From positions 4,154,001 to 4,218,000 of the forward strand of contig OY744472.1 of assembly GCA_963556145.1 (NCBI GenBank): a DNA stretch of 64,000 bases, written 5' to 3'. The notes below the pieces were generated by a model. The model searched no databases. It was not told the DNA's origin and worked only from the letters and a program-made list of their open reading frames with translations. Below, one piece after another: positions 47,567 to 59,726 of this stretch. Each line of letters begins with the position of its first letter. The first letter of the stretch is position 1. A program made the position numbers and the translations under genes. Origin of the DNA: Hygrocybe punicea. Lineage: Eukaryota > Basidiomycota > Agaricomycetes > Agaricales > Hygrophoraceae.

Positions 47567-49772
47567 GTGAGGAAGTACCCTTTCATTGGTTACCAACCTG
47601 ATCCAGATTTTTTAGCACAAACAGAAGATGAACTTGGAGCTTTGAATGAGACTCTGAAAGCTGTCTTTGGTTGGAAAACTCGTTCGACAGGCGATGGAAG
47701 TATCACAATCATGGAATGTGGTGAAAACATCTGTGCTATCGTCAATGTGCTTGGAAAATATCTTGCTTTGCACCCTGGCAATGCAATGTTGAATAAGTGG
47801 ATTGCAGATAGCTCCAAGGGCGCAAAAAAAGTATACAAGGAGACTAATACCGATGTATGTATCTTGATTTTAATTTCAAGAATTTCTTTAACTTTCATCA
47901 AAATAGCTACCTAACTTTACGGAGGACCCAAACCCAAAGGGCACTAAAAGGAAAGTCATTGATGTTGATGCATTAAAAGATGGAGGAAACAAGAAGAAAA
48001 TAGCAGTGGTTCAAGTTGTATGTCCCATATATATTATACCGCATTTTGGTTAGGATAACCTCGAAGCAGGCTAGTGACAGTGGAATGCTTGTCAAGGCAA
48101 AGGACTTGGTGATTGTCCCCGAAAAAATTGGAACCAAGGGTCGACCTCCAAATGCAATTATTGCGAAGTTGACAATTAAATATAGGCATCCTGCAACTGA
48201 CAAGTCCTATTACAGTTGTGTTGCACCTCAGTATAGCTGGATGCAAAGTGGAAGAGCTCAGCAGGATCGTGTCCTTACACATGCAGCCTCATGCCGATAC
48301 CTCGACAATGACTTAAAAACATATGCCAATGATTCAGCTGCCAGTACATCCTTGGGGAGCTAAATTGAAGACACCAACCTTGCCATCTGATGATGCTATG
48401 GCATCTACTGGTAACACATCTGTAACAGAATCCTCAGTCACACAATCGAAGCTCAATGCATCATTTCTGAATAAATCTAGAAGTGTTGTGCAGCAGGAGC
48501 TGCAGTCCAAACTTGATCTATGCATTGTCAAACTTATATGTGTTGGCGGTCTCATTCCACACATACTGGATTCAGATGAGTGGAAAAAGTTTATGGCAAT
48601 TGCGTGCCCTCGCTACAAGTTAATGCCATCAGACAAGTTTGAAGAATGCTATATTCCTCCTGAAGCTGCACATGTTCATGCACTAGTCAATGAGAAACTC
48701 AAGGATGCCAAGAATTTGACGCTTACCTTTGATGGATACAGTACTTGGAAGCCGCAATCTGTCTACACTGCTCATGTAACCACCGCCGATCAGACTAGCT
48801 ATTTCTTTGACGGTTATGAGGGGTCGGACGAGCACCACACCGCTGAGTGGGTAAGGGATAAAATCTTGAAGGTAAGTCTGAGCTCTGTTTTAGGATGTTT
48901 CCTTATTCCTTTTAGACTGTGAATGCAGTTGGGCCAGAAAAGTTTGCAGCAATGTGCTCGGATAGCACAGGCAATACCAAAAAGGGTTGAAGACTGGCTA
49001 GTGCCAAAGTGCCAACCATCATGGATCTTGGCAATTGCTGTCATCATTTACACAACACAATCAAAGTTATAACTAAGTTGTCCAAATTCAAAGAGGTGTG
49101 CCAGTGTTGTCTTGACATAAACAGAAGTAGACCATGTCCTGCCTACTAGATGCTTGCTGTCATCAAGAAGACTATGAGTCGTTTTAGTCACTTGACATTT
49201 TCAACAACAGAACTTGCTAAAGCACATTGTGAAATGGGAATAACCTCAGGGCTCATTAAGATTGGGAAGACTCGCCTCGCTACACATTGGACATCAGCGG
49301 TAGCAATTGAAAAGTGTCTACTGCAGATTCAAGAATTGGTTAAGACCAAAAAATTTGCGTTGAAGGTTTGTGTCTTGATTCGTGTCACTGATTGCCATTC
49401 TAACACTCCTCTTAGAAACTCAATGACGTATACATCCATAGATCGCCATCCTCCTTCACATTCCAGATGATGCTCAGACAATATATCACAATTGTTTCAT
49501 CATTTGCCTGCTCTATCTGGTCACTTGAATCTGCACATGCAAATGCAGCCAACGTGTACATTTTCTGGCTGGCGATTGTCGCTAACTTGAAGCAACCTTT
49601 CGAAATGGATTCTAAAAAGACTGGCGTTAAATCAACTTTGGCACGGAAGGTCATAACAATTGTTAACAAACGATACAAAGCTATGATTGATGAGTCCACC
49701 ACCGACATCTACTTCACAGCTTTCTTTCTGAGCACCATCCCACCCCATCCCCACCCTTTGATTAATACCATG
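47567..49772 (+). pseudogene. hAT/DUF659-like transposase with BED-like finger
   Basis: hAT transposases cut and paste DNA with an RNase H-like core. Exons: 47567-about 47853 (GT at GTATGT), about 47910-48018, about 48064-48880 and about 48915-49770, with 45-60 bp introns. Blocks in order: a BED-like region (SYYSCVAPQYSWMQSG to LTHAASCRYL), a DUF659-type core with the first Asp in LTFDGYSTW, the second in MCSDSTGNT, then the CCHHLHN motif, and a helical insertion domain (IGKTRLATHWTSAVAIEKCL). A one-base frameshift near 48350 and an in-frame TGA at 48988-48990 break it. The C-terminal dimerisation region is absent; the frame ends abruptly at LINTM. No terminal repeats were found around it. 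Confidence 0.65.
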
Positions 49773-50650
49773 TAGTTCTCATGTTTTATATGTGTAATTA
49801 TAATGGTTAGAATAAGCTAACAGGTTCAGGTGAGCTCACTACTGCCAATGACGAGCACAGCTACTAGCTACCCAATTTAAACATCGAAAGAACAGTGCCC
49901 TGGGTCCTACTGTAGTGCCATGTCAGACAAGTAAACAGCACACTTATCTCCTTCCTTTTTTAGGGCTGGCCAGTTCCTGTTGCCATATTCATCGCCACCA
50001 AATGCCTATAGCTGAATCTAAGGTGAGTATTTTTGTTATATTCGTATATTTATTCAATAGCGATGTAGTAGTGGGCAGTGTCCCACTACTACTAGTAGAT
50101 CACGTGACTGTTCCCACATTCCATAGGATTACCTTTTGTGTAGATAGCTTATGAGACTTCAGCTTGTGACACCACCCGAGACCACTGAGGCACTCAGTCT
50201 ACTACAGCGGCCTCCTAGTCCACACGGTTGGCTCGACTTGCAGCCGCTATGTCCACCGCTCGACGTTCTGTTGCCAACAATCATTTCCTGGTATGTGATC
50301 AAGGCCTTCTGACATGCGTGTGTTGACATCGACGATGACAAGAAGGACAGTCCATCTGAGTCTGCTATGGTAATGAATGGGGAATGGGGACTTACGTCCA
50401 GGCTGTGAATAGGGTGAGTTTTTTTGTATAATAGCCAATTCCCAAGCCCATTTTGCCGCAAGGGCAACCACCATGTGGAGAGTCTTGGTGAAATTCTTGT
50501 TGATGTTTCACGGTATGATGTGGCATAATATTAAATGGATACAGGAGCATTTATTTTTTGTAGAACATACAGACTTTTCCAACCAATTGATTTCTCACTT
50601 GCATATTGGACATGACATTGAGCACTACAAGCCCCCACACTCGGTGTCTA
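49773..50650. other. No gene seen
   Basis: Short frames on both strands without motifs. Possibly remnants of the 3' part of the hAT element. Confidence 0.3.
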
Positions 50651-50654
50651 CAAG

Positions 50655-50945
50655 ACTCTAAAAAATGGTATTCCATAAGAATAACTAAATGTTTATCACA
50701 ATGGCTTATATTGTATGGCTAAGCCTCTACATGACTGTAAAAAAAGGGTATTTCACAGGAATAATTAGATCTTTATCAGAATGGCTTATATTGTATGGCA
50801 AAGCTTTTATAAGACTGTGAAAAAATGGTATTTCACACAAATAATTAAAGGCTTATAAGAATGGCTTATATTGTATGGCTAAGCTTCTATAAGATTGTGA
50901 AAAAATGGGATTGCAGTGGAATAATTAGGTGTATATGGTATCCCC
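50655..50945. repeat. Tandem repeat, 80-bp unit, about 3.5 copies
   Basis: ATGGCTTATATTGTATGG recurs at 50701, 50781 and 50861, exactly 80 bp apart, with matching AAAAAATGGTATTTCACA and AATAATTA blocks between. Confidence 0.85.
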
Positions 50946-51219
50946 TTATATACAGCAATAAACTTTCACAAATCTGAGTGCAAATGATCAACCATCGAAA
51001 TAATTATATTGTACTTGAATGCATTTATTTGGCTAGATAAGACATTGCAAATGGCTGCAAGTCTGCTTATCAATCATCAACTCCACCTGGATATACTGGC
51101 CCCCCCCCCAAGTTCCTGATGGGGAAAACATGGACGAAATGACATGAGATTATAAATGATTAGCAGATAAATTATTTGAATAACATATATAACTATTATA
51201 CATTGCCTGGTAATGGAAG

Positions 51220-51800
51220 ATATAGGACAGCTGAGTTTGCAGAAACTGCAAAGTGTGTCAGAATGAGTGAAATGACTATGTGGTACAAGACTTGCCAAAA
51301 TTTGCCAAATATGTAAGTCTGGTAGCTCTCATCATACCTAGCAGAATTAGATACCTGGTAGGATACCTCTGAATTACAATACTTGCTTAGATGGACATGA
51401 AACCGAAATATATATCTGCATTTATAAAAGACAGTAGAGTTTGCAGAAACGGCAAGGTCTGCCAGACGGAGCAAAATAACAATAGAATATAAGAGTCGCA
51501 GGCAGCGGTCGGCATATTAAGCATGGCAGGCATGATAGGATCTACCTGAATGGCAGTACTTGCCCAGATCAACAAGAGGGAAATCAAACAGAAATATCCA
51601 TCTGCATTTATAAAAGATAGTAGAGTTGGCAGAAATGGCAAAGTCTGCCAGATGGAGCAAAATGACAGTGTAATACAAGAGTTGCACATAGCGATAGGCA
51701 TATTAAGTATGACAGGTGTGATAGGGTCCCACCTGGCTGGCAGTACTTGCCCAGATCAACAAGGAAGACATGAATCTGAAGACAGTTACCTACCCAGATA
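51220..51800. repeat. Tandem repeat, ~180-bp unit, about 3 copies
   Basis: GTAGAGTT(T/G)GCAGAAA starts at 51431 and 51611 (180 bp apart), with an older copy near 51227. Each unit then has AAGTCTGCCAGA, GGCATATTAAG and TACTTGCCCAGATCAACAAG blocks. A decayed partial unit follows near 51866. The open frames here just follow the repeat. Confidence 0.75.
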
Positions 51801-52229
51801 ATATCAAATAGCATCCATGAAAATTACAAGCTTGATAGTGTTGATATGAAGCATATTAAGCTGTCAGATGTTGTAAGAATGGCAAATTTGATCAGATACA
51901 ACTGTATGACATTGCTTGTCCAGATATGTCAGAATGCCGGTTGGGATCAGTTTGCACCTGAACCAGAGATATGGATGAGTTAGCACCAGGCTTACTGTTG
52001 CAGGTATTGCATGGTAAGAACCAGCTGGCTTGGACGAATAGCATCAGAAGCTTCCTGCAATTCAGCGTCTTCACAGCTGTCATCTGAATGGCACCATAGA
52101 TGAACAAATGGGATGGATTTCCTGATGTATGCTACATTTGGAATCTTATCAACATATGGTACTACATTGCAAATCTAATCAAATGGTAAAAATTACGTTC
52201 CCCAGGCCCTATCCCGCTAACTGAGGTGA
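51801..52229. other. Decayed repeat remnants, no gene
   Basis: A partial copy of the 180-bp unit and AT-rich sequence downstream of the DUF6698-type gene. Confidence 0.4.
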
Positions 52230-53309
52230 TCACTCAGTTGGAGCTGAAACCACAGCAGCAGCTTGTTTCTGGGCCCTCTTCTCCTTGATCTTTGCAAGAG
52301 CACTATTCTTTGCAAGGCGGCCATTGAGCCGAGGTATAACTTGGAAAGATATGGCTTGTGAGGATGGGCTTGTGATTAGATCCCACTGAGCAGTTGTCAA
52401 CCTACTCACTGATTCCACCATACCATGAGGTCGTTGACCCCTTCCTTCGCTTCAACGTCCTTGAAAAGTTCCAAAATGCTACTGTAGAAGTGTTCAGAGT
52501 CTTTTACCATGTTGGACCACGAAAAAACTGTGGAGGAGCTGAGGGTGAACCAAGTGTGGAGCGGATTATATAGCGGGTGATAGAAAAACAGAGGTGGGAC
52601 CAGACAGACCTGAGTCGCTATGTAAGCGAGTGATGCTGGGGTGACAGCTGTCATGCCATGGATTTGTGCATTCCCAGATTGCATGGCCTTGTTCTCCTTG
52701 TCAATGGAACTTGGCGACGTGAATACATGCTTATATGCCTGCAATGAGTTGGTAGATAACAGGGCAACGAAACAGAGGATAAAATACAACACACTGAAAT
52801 GAGAATCGGACTTCTGAACAAGCCCTTCCACAGGTCCTCCGGATCATAATCATAACCTGCATATAGGAAGACTAGCCATTGGTCACTGGAGACTACCATC
52901 TCTCCACTTCACAGCTTCTCTTTAACTCTGCATAAATTAGTGTGAGGCAAGGACGAACTTGAAGTATAGATTGGATCGACTTACTGAGCATTGGCTCAAT
53001 CCAAGCCTGCAGGGCAGAGCAGCACTCCTGTACATTCATGGTGGAAACCGCGATTCATCTTGACATTGCGCCCGAGTGGTGGGCTGAGGGTTTGGCCTCG
53101 AGATGTTATCCAATCCAATATAGGACCCTTGAGACTTTTCGTGTCATCAGAGCGGGCGCTTGACACCCCCTTTTGTATCTAAGGACAAAAGCCTTGATCA
53201 GCGGCAGAAGGATCTTGTTGACTGGACATACCATTTCAGCTATACTTCCCATATCTTCCCCGTCACCGTTCATGAGATGCTGCTCAAGACCTGGGATCAT
53301 CTGCAACAA
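52230..53309 (-). pseudogene. DUF6698-type protein, decayed
   Basis: Function unknown; this family is, from general knowledge, abundant in Agaricomycetes and often lies near transposons. Minus-strand exons in order: LQMIPGLEQHLMNGD (about 53309-53245); then GVSSARSDDTKSLKGPILDW to NRGFHHECTGVLLCPAGLD; then SGEMVVSSDQWLVFLYAGYD with DPEDLWKGLFRSPIL; then YKHVFTSPSSIDKENKA with SGNAQIHGMTAVTPASLAYI; then HFYSSILELF with DLMVWWNQ; and a basic tail NSALAKIKEKRAQKQAAA ending at 52230. Introns are 45-60 bp. Two in-frame TGA stops (minus, 52996-52998 after CPAGLD, where the family has Trp; and 52909-52911 before SGEMVV, where the family has Arg) show it is dead. The 5' end is not resolved. Confidence 0.7.
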
Positions 53310-53858
53310 TGCCTTGAAAACTCAGTGCTCCCTTCTCTGCTTGTGACGATGAACAATTATGCATGGTTAAATTAGGGACGGATGATTGAAGTGTGGGAGA
53401 GACAAACTCGTAAGTAAAAGCTTCATCCGGTTCTTCCGCCAGTTCTCCCACTCATAATAGACTGTTGGTGAGAAGGGCTGAAATACTGCATAATGCATGT
53501 ATGGTCCAGCCAAAGTGACAGCTGTGATGGACTAACAGATTAGCGAGACAGCTGTAAAGGATAAGAGCAGTAAGTTTCCAAATCCAAAAGGTTTGAAAAT
53601 TCAACACTTACAGGCATTTTTTTGGCCCAAGTGTAAGGGCGCCCACCCTTTTACAGCTTGCTGTGGCCTGGGTGTCCTCCTCCTCAGACATTCAATTTGA
53701 ATTGATAGTCCAGGAAGACTTAAAAGAAGGAAGAGTTGAAAGGGAAAAGATTTGCAAGTTGACAATACTGCCAGAATTTACTGAATATATATGGCAAAGC
53801 TCTCATGCACCAAGGCTTCTGACTTGACACTGACTCAGAATGACTGGTATTGACTCGA
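53310..53858. other. No gene seen
   Basis: May include the 5' exons of the DUF6698-type gene up to about 53480. Otherwise nothing recognised. Confidence 0.3.
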
Positions 53859-54206
53859 TTAGACCAAATGGGACCAAACATAGTCTGAGAATTGGATGGG
53901 TATAAATGCATCAGTTGACGGTGCTGGTATGTAGCGGTGACCCACCATACTCTGTGACTCATGCCTTTGATCCATAGTAGTACCAGTAGTTGCATCTATC
54001 TCCATCAAATCCATACTTCGACCAATGCTGTCCTCCAATTCAATCACAATAAGGGCTATGGGCTGAAGGTTTGGAAATGGTGTGTCCTGATGCTTCATTA
54101 ATGTGTTAGAATGCATAAGCTGATTCTTGACAGGCCAGTAAACGCAGACGGCAAACGAGTCCCACCCTTGGAGTTGCCCAATCACCACCCTTCCCATCGG
54201 TTCCAT
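53859..54206 (-). CDS. Unrecognised open frame
   Basis: 115-residue frame starting MEPMGRVVIGQLQGWDSF, with a protein-like middle (PFPNLQPIALIVIELEDSI) and a tail with SDYVWSHLV. Composition is balanced and not repeat-driven, so it may be an exon of a larger minus-strand gene. No family or splice partners recognised. Confidence 0.25.
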   Translation of the reverse strand: MEPMGRVVIGQLQGWDSFAVCVYWPVKNQLMHSNTLMKHQDTPFPNLQPIALIVIELEDSIGRSMDLMEIDATTGTTMDQRHESQSMVGHRYIPAPSTDAFIPIQFSDYVWSHLV

Positions 54207-56366
54207 GGTCCATGCTGCATTTGCCCAGTGACCAGAGTCTTAGCCCGAGGGTGGTCCCAATTCATAGAAGCAGCTATCTTGATGGTCAGGACTGGTCACC
54301 TTTCCAGACAGTATGTTGCTTGTTGTGCACATGGTAGATGCGGATATATTGGTGAGTTTCAGCAGGTTCCAACATTAAGAAAAAAATACTGACCTTGAGT
54401 GGAAGTTCACATTGAATGCCTATATAGCAAGATTGGAGTGCGGGTGCAGTCCTGTTATGGATCGCTTCTGCAGTGGGCTCCGGCAACAATCAACTTAACT
54501 GAGGATCGGTTTCCAGAGAAGAGAACAGCAGTTTTCATTGTTGCTTATAACTAAGACAACACTGCTAAGAGGGGGGGGGGATCATGGTCTAATGTCATTG
54601 CGAGCCGTGGGAGTTACCCAAAACAAGATGAGTCTGCCCCAAGAACCAGACTAAACGTAAGGAAAAGAAAGAAGAAAAGGTCCGAACCAACAACAAGAAC
54701 AGTATATATAGTGACTGGTCTTGAGGGGAGGTAAATAGAAGTACAACCATGAAGCTACAGCAAGTCCAACTACCACATGTGTTCACCATGAGGCGGACAT
54801 GAGGTGTCCTCATGTCGATGTTCTCATGATCCAACTGGAGGCCCAGGTGTCATTGAGGGATGGAGGAGGTCCGGATGACTCAGATTATTTGTCATCAGAT
54901 CGTGTGATGTGCAGAATTGCCTATTTGGGGTCTACACTTGCTGTAATGGGCAAGTGCACAGTCTGGCAAGTGCAATACATGGTCAGGTCAAAGAGGGATA
55001 TCGTCCAGTGTGGGATTGGTGAAGGGAGTGTCTTGAGGTAGTGTGGATATAGCAGCAAGGTTGGTATGAAAGAATACAAAGAAATGTATGGAGGAAAAAC
55101 CAACTAAGACAGTGTGCTAGTCGAGGTCAGACATGCAAACAGCATAAGCTGTACCGAATGATGATGTCTGTGTCAATGATCTATCGAGGGGCAATGTCTT
55201 GTCCTGTCTGTGAAACAATGTGGTCCACCTGATGTCGGTATTCGTCCAAGAAAGAGTATTGTTGTAAATGAGTGTGAGAGGTATCAAGGTTATAGATGGA
55301 AAAGGATAAATGAATGTGGGTCCAGGTTTCGAGTCATGGCATGAGTGACAAGCTGTGGGAATAAGATGTCGGGTGCTGCATTGAAGCGATGTCATGTGAA
55401 CAATACACAATAGGGGTTGGTTCACTGTTTGGGAAGTTGTATGGTTTGTGGTCGAAGTCTGAAGGTGTGTGCTTCAGCAATGGTTGGATTGAAGGGAACA
55501 GTGAAATGTCGTGTGATTGAGAATTGTTCAGAGTGCACAAGCAGGTGAGGAATGTCATCAGATTGTCAGGGAGGATAATGGTAGGCACGGAATACGAAAG
55601 TGGAAACCATATATCTGAGAATGGCAATTGTCAATTACGTGGTGAGATATTGTTGAGGTGAAAGTTGGATGTATTGATGGCAGAAGGGTTTCGGTGCCAA
55701 TGCCAAAGACAGATCATAACAAGGTAAAAACTGATAAGGAAAGTGATGGCAATGCTGCCAAGGATGATTACGGTAATTAGCTGCATTGGGAGTACAGCTA
55801 TTGTGTATCAGTTTATCGTGGGATGAAGTAAACAATATGTCAGGGCAAGGAAAAAGACAATGGCGATGATGTCCATCGGCATGGAGACTATTCAGGTACA
55901 GCAAGGTCATGTGGGATATGTCCATGGTTGGTCTGGATTGTTCTAGAAGAAGGGAAGAAAAGGGAACAAGAACAAGAATAAACAACGATGTCCAAAAGAA
56001 GGCAAAAGGGCAAAGGGAACAAAACAGGAAGGTGTAGTAAAGTGGAATTGTCATGGTGGACACTGGAGTTGGAATTGGAGTTGCGGAGTTCTAAAATGTA
56101 ACAAGTCCTATCTGTCGAGAGGTTGGCGTTTCAACATTTTTGAAGTGATGATCATTGATTTCCAGATGTAATACAGATCCTGAAGAACTGTGTCCATCTG
56201 TGTATGAACAATCAGTCAGTAATGATGCTGAACCAAATCAACATGGAGGATCCTCACAGCATCATCTCCGATGGTCTGATGTATTGAGTGGTGAATTTTT
56301 CGCATACCAAGTCAGTTAGCTAGATGCTGAAGAACTGAATCAGACATCAACCTGAATAATTCTACA
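54207..56366. other. No recognisable gene
   Basis: 2.2 kb with only short frames of skewed composition on both strands, and a G10 run near 54571. I see no repeat ends. Confidence 0.35.
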
Positions 56367-56717
56367 TTGGTAGACATTCCTTCACCCCGGAAACCAGCAC
56401 GTGGTCATCGTATTCTGTCTACATCACCTGAATTACTCCAATTATTGCAACTCAATTCTCCAGTTTGGCCAGGTTTGAAGGAATCCGACTATCGCACCTT
56501 GTTTGCGAGGTCCACCTGTGGCTTGATCATGACACAAGAGGCCTTCAAGAACCATTACTGCCTGAATGAGAATGCCTTGATGCTTGAGGCCAACATCATT
56601 GAGATTACTGATAGTGATAGTGATTTGTCACAGCCAAAACTTTGTTTTTGTTTTTGTTTTCAATTTTGTGCTATGACCTTTAATGACACCATACAAGCCT
56701 CACTGTTGATGTTGTGA
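56367..56717 (+). CDS. Unrecognised open frame, probable exon
   Basis: 116 residues. The first part is protein-like (LLQLNSPVWPGLKESDYRTL, CGLIMTQEAFKNHYCLNENA) and ends in an acidic EITDSDSDLSQ. The last 25 residues are Phe/Cys-rich from a TTTTG repeat, so the true exon likely ends near 56635. Family unknown. Confidence 0.3.
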   Translation: MVDIPSPRKPARGHRILSTSPELLQLLQLNSPVWPGLKESDYRTLFARSTCGLIMTQEAFKNHYCLNENALMLEANIIEITDSDSDLSQPKLCFCFCFQFCAMTFNDTIQASLLML

Positions 56718-57784
56718 ATGGTACAGTTTAAACAGACCACTTGAATAGGAACAAAAATGTACCGTCAACTTGAACTTGAATGGCCCGAGCCTGCACTATC
56801 CAGGCAGAGTTGATGACTGGAAAGCAGATGCAGCAACAATGGCATTGTCATAGTGATACTGTGAGCTAGAATATCCAGGACAGTTGTTAAAGATCGTTGA
56901 ACAAGATCTTTCTTTCAACATCACTGTCGTCTGCATGCTTTGAGGCAACGATGGTATCATTGAGAATTGGAGGACCTCCTTTGAGACAAGTCGATACTCT
57001 TCAGAGTAATGCAGATGTGTACATGAAGAATCACTTTCTCACCAGCTTCTAGCTAAAGCTTCAAACGAGAACTCTTGCCAGTGGATCAGACGTGAAGTCC
57101 TGGAAAAATGTCCTGAGCGACATGAAGATGGCAGATTGTTTGGCTTCCATGTTTGCGATCTTATGCAATACTGTCAAGTCAGATTTTACGCGACAAAAGG
57201 AAATAGAACTCATGTAGAGGTTTGGGATACACATCACCATTTATAGTAGTGGCCAGCTCAATTGTCGCAAATCTCACAGTATCCTTCACGCACTGGGATG
57301 TCAGTCACGTTGTCAGGTAATTTGCTAAGATGAAATCAATCAATATACTATACTCAGGAACAAACCCAGGCCACACATTCTCATTATCATCACCAATAGT
57401 AGTCAGAAGTAGCCCTTTGCTTCTTGGCTGTTGTTGCTTCTTTCGTTCTGGCAATGAGGATGCAAACATGCTAGACAAATTCTTTAAATGGGTGATGGAG
57501 TCTCAAAGCAGCTGCAAACTGTGATTGTAGATGAGCGATGCCATTGCTCAAGCACAAATTTGTAATACTGTCTGATTTTTGAGTCAGCTAACTATGTATA
57601 GTTGCGAAGGAAGTGAAGGAAGGAGCTCACACAATTGCTGTGCCACAGTTGCTTGAATTGACTCTGTTGAATTAACTGGCCCCTCCTCCAAAAGCCTGAA
57701 GGTTTGGCTTTCTAAACTGGATGTGTAAAAGTGTGTGAATTGACACCTGCAGAAGCAATACAAATGGATATTGACAAAATGATA
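56718..57784. other. Decayed coding-like sequence, no intact gene
   Basis: On + near 57050-57200 a short protein-like stretch (SGSDVKSWKNVLSDMKMADC, then LASMFAILCNTVKSDFTRQK) is framed by stops, so this is probably an old pseudogene. No family recognised. Confidence 0.3.
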
Positions 57785-58222
57785 TTAGAGTAGTAGTGAA
57801 CAAATGATGGTTATTTTTTTTATGACAGCAAGCCACTCTTTGGATACCACAATGAATGGGTTGTGGGGAGTGTCCAGTTTTGCAAGGACACACATCCCCT
57901 CCCCATTCATTTTATCAATCAGAAGAACATCACCTGTGATTGAGTCACCCTTGATCACCACCACTAGCTCCTGAGGGCCTTGCAGATGTACAGGGTTGAG
58001 AAACTGAATGGGAATATTCGTGCACACAGTCAATAAGTGATCACGCATTTGAACATCAACATGTGTTCGAACTCCCCCATTGGATGATGGTAGGGTGAAA
58101 CCAAGGCGATCGAATAGTGTACCACTGGCCCATTCTTTAGTAAAAGTCACCATAATCTTTAACACATAAAGTTGGCGGTCTCTGAGCCAAAGTTCCAGAT
58201 CAGCTATGAAGAAGTCAGGCAC
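57785..58222 (-). pseudogene. Probable C-terminal fragment of the Spt5-like gene
   Basis: 145-residue minus-strand frame with VRTHVDVQMRDHLLTVC and then GPQELVVVIKGDSITGDVLL and EGMCVLAKLD. The last block (a 'VVVIKG...G..V' strand pair) resembles the C-terminal KOW-like part of Spt5-like proteins that are expanded in Agaricomycetes. It lies downstream, on the same strand, of the NGN/KOW pseudogene at 62840-64000, with a LTR element and a MITE in between. I infer that both were one gene. The assignment rests on weak similarity. Confidence 0.35.
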
Positions 58223-58751
58223 ACAATGCAGAACAGATCAACAGCATGGCATACCTTCTGCCTTGTCATCCAGCCTTCCAGGTGTCCGTTGCAGCAGTTG
58301 CTGCTAGCCCCTAGGACCCCAGAGACCCTTAGCCAGTAGATTCCCTTTCTTAGTCATCCATCCTTGGGTTTTCCTCAGCTTTCCCCTCCCAGCTGTGGCT
58401 CCCTCTGAGCTCTTCCCCTGAGGTCCAGAGATTCCCTCTCCAACATGGTGATGAGAGAGATTCGAGCCACGCACCCATAGGACCAGATCTTGAAAGATTT
58501 GAAACACACAAACTCAGACATTGAAGCAAGTAACCAGGAAATCGACAGGACGCGCAAACGAAGCACAAAACACAACCGACACAACGCCCTTTCCCCCTCG
58601 CCTCTTTTTGTTTCCCTTTCCTTAGTATCTCATCATTCCATCTCATTTTCTGGCCTTTACAGTTTGGTCTCACTTCTCACACTTTGTTTTCATGTGCCAG
58701 AATTATTATTTCTGACTGCATTTCTATTCATACAACCTACACGACTATACC

Positions 58752-59726
58752 ATGGGACCCAAGACATGAAACCACAAGATCAGGAAGACAGAGAAGGAAC
58801 TCCACGCGGAACGCGACGCGCGCATACTCGAGCTGCAAAAACAGTTAGTGGACAAACACGAAACGAAGGAGAAAAACGCGGAGAAAAAGATGAAGGAAAA
58901 GACACAACAGAAGGAAAAGACAGTGCGACGGGTACTCCGTCGAGCAACGGAAGGTATGCACCTCGAGACAACAGCCCAGGACTCACCACAGGCAGAGAAC
59001 AGGCGACCAACGACGAACGCGAAGTCATTCGCGTCCCCCAAGCTACCAACCGCCTCACAAGTCCCCACAACATCCACGGCACCCCTGTGTGCCACGTCTC
59101 AAGCCCCAATGCCATTGACACGCACATCCAACACGCCGCCATCGTACAACGCGCCCGCCCCGTCACCACTTGCCCAACCGCCGCTGCTGCCGCGTATGCA
59201 AACGCTGGCGCGCCCAAACGAGACCCAGCCCAACCCAGCCGCTACTGCTATGTCACCAGCAATGCCCGCACATCGAGAACCACCCCGAGACCCAACGCCA
59301 CCGTCCAACGCATCGATATCAACCCAGATGCCGCCACCTTCATTGGCACCATCAATATCGCCCCCAAACGCCTCGCAAGCGGCCCCGCAGACACCGTGTA
59401 CCCCACAGACGCCCCAAAACGCATCAACGGCACCCAAATGGCAGCCCTGGAACCCCATAATGCCAACACAACCCCCCTTTGTCATGCCACAAGCCCCCGC
59501 GCCATTTCCACAAGTCAATACACCCGCTGCACCACCGTTGACACATGAGCAAACACCCCCCACGCCAATTTCGCCCCCCAAAATTGCACAAACAACACCC
59601 CACACCCCAACGACATCCCAGGATACCCCACGAGTGCCCCCACAGATGATCCATACTGCATACACACCCCAAAACACGTCACGAACGCACCCCAAAGTCC
59701 CACAACATGATATACCACCCCCCTGA
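58752..59726 (+). pseudogene. Gag-like protein: coiled coil plus Pro-rich tail
   Basis: Starts MGPKT at 58752; an in-frame TGA follows at 58767-58769, then the frame stays open to 59726. The N-terminal 60 residues form a charged coiled coil (RKTEKELHAERDARILELQK, then EKKMKEKTQQKEKTVRRVLR). The remainder is a long Pro/Thr/Ala-rich disordered tail ending PKVPQHDIPPP. This looks like a capsid-type protein without a zinc knuckle. An overlapping longer frame (58490-59548) is less protein-like and is taken as a shadow. Confidence 0.5.

Noticed and set aside
54571..54580. Run of G at 54.57 kb as a possible polypurine tract
   Set aside because: No LTR or other retroelement part is next to it.
55635..56063. 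142-residue minus-strand frame at 55.6-56.1 kb
   Set aside because: Composition is Phe/Leu/His/Ser-rich with no motif and no splice partners; likely chance.
58446..58470. Sequence resembling a tRNA T-arm (ATTCGAGCC) near 58459, also near 8899
   Set aside because: No anticodon or D arm around it, and the spacing to the TGG differs between copies; it lies right after LTR ends, so a primer-binding site explains it better than a tRNA gene.
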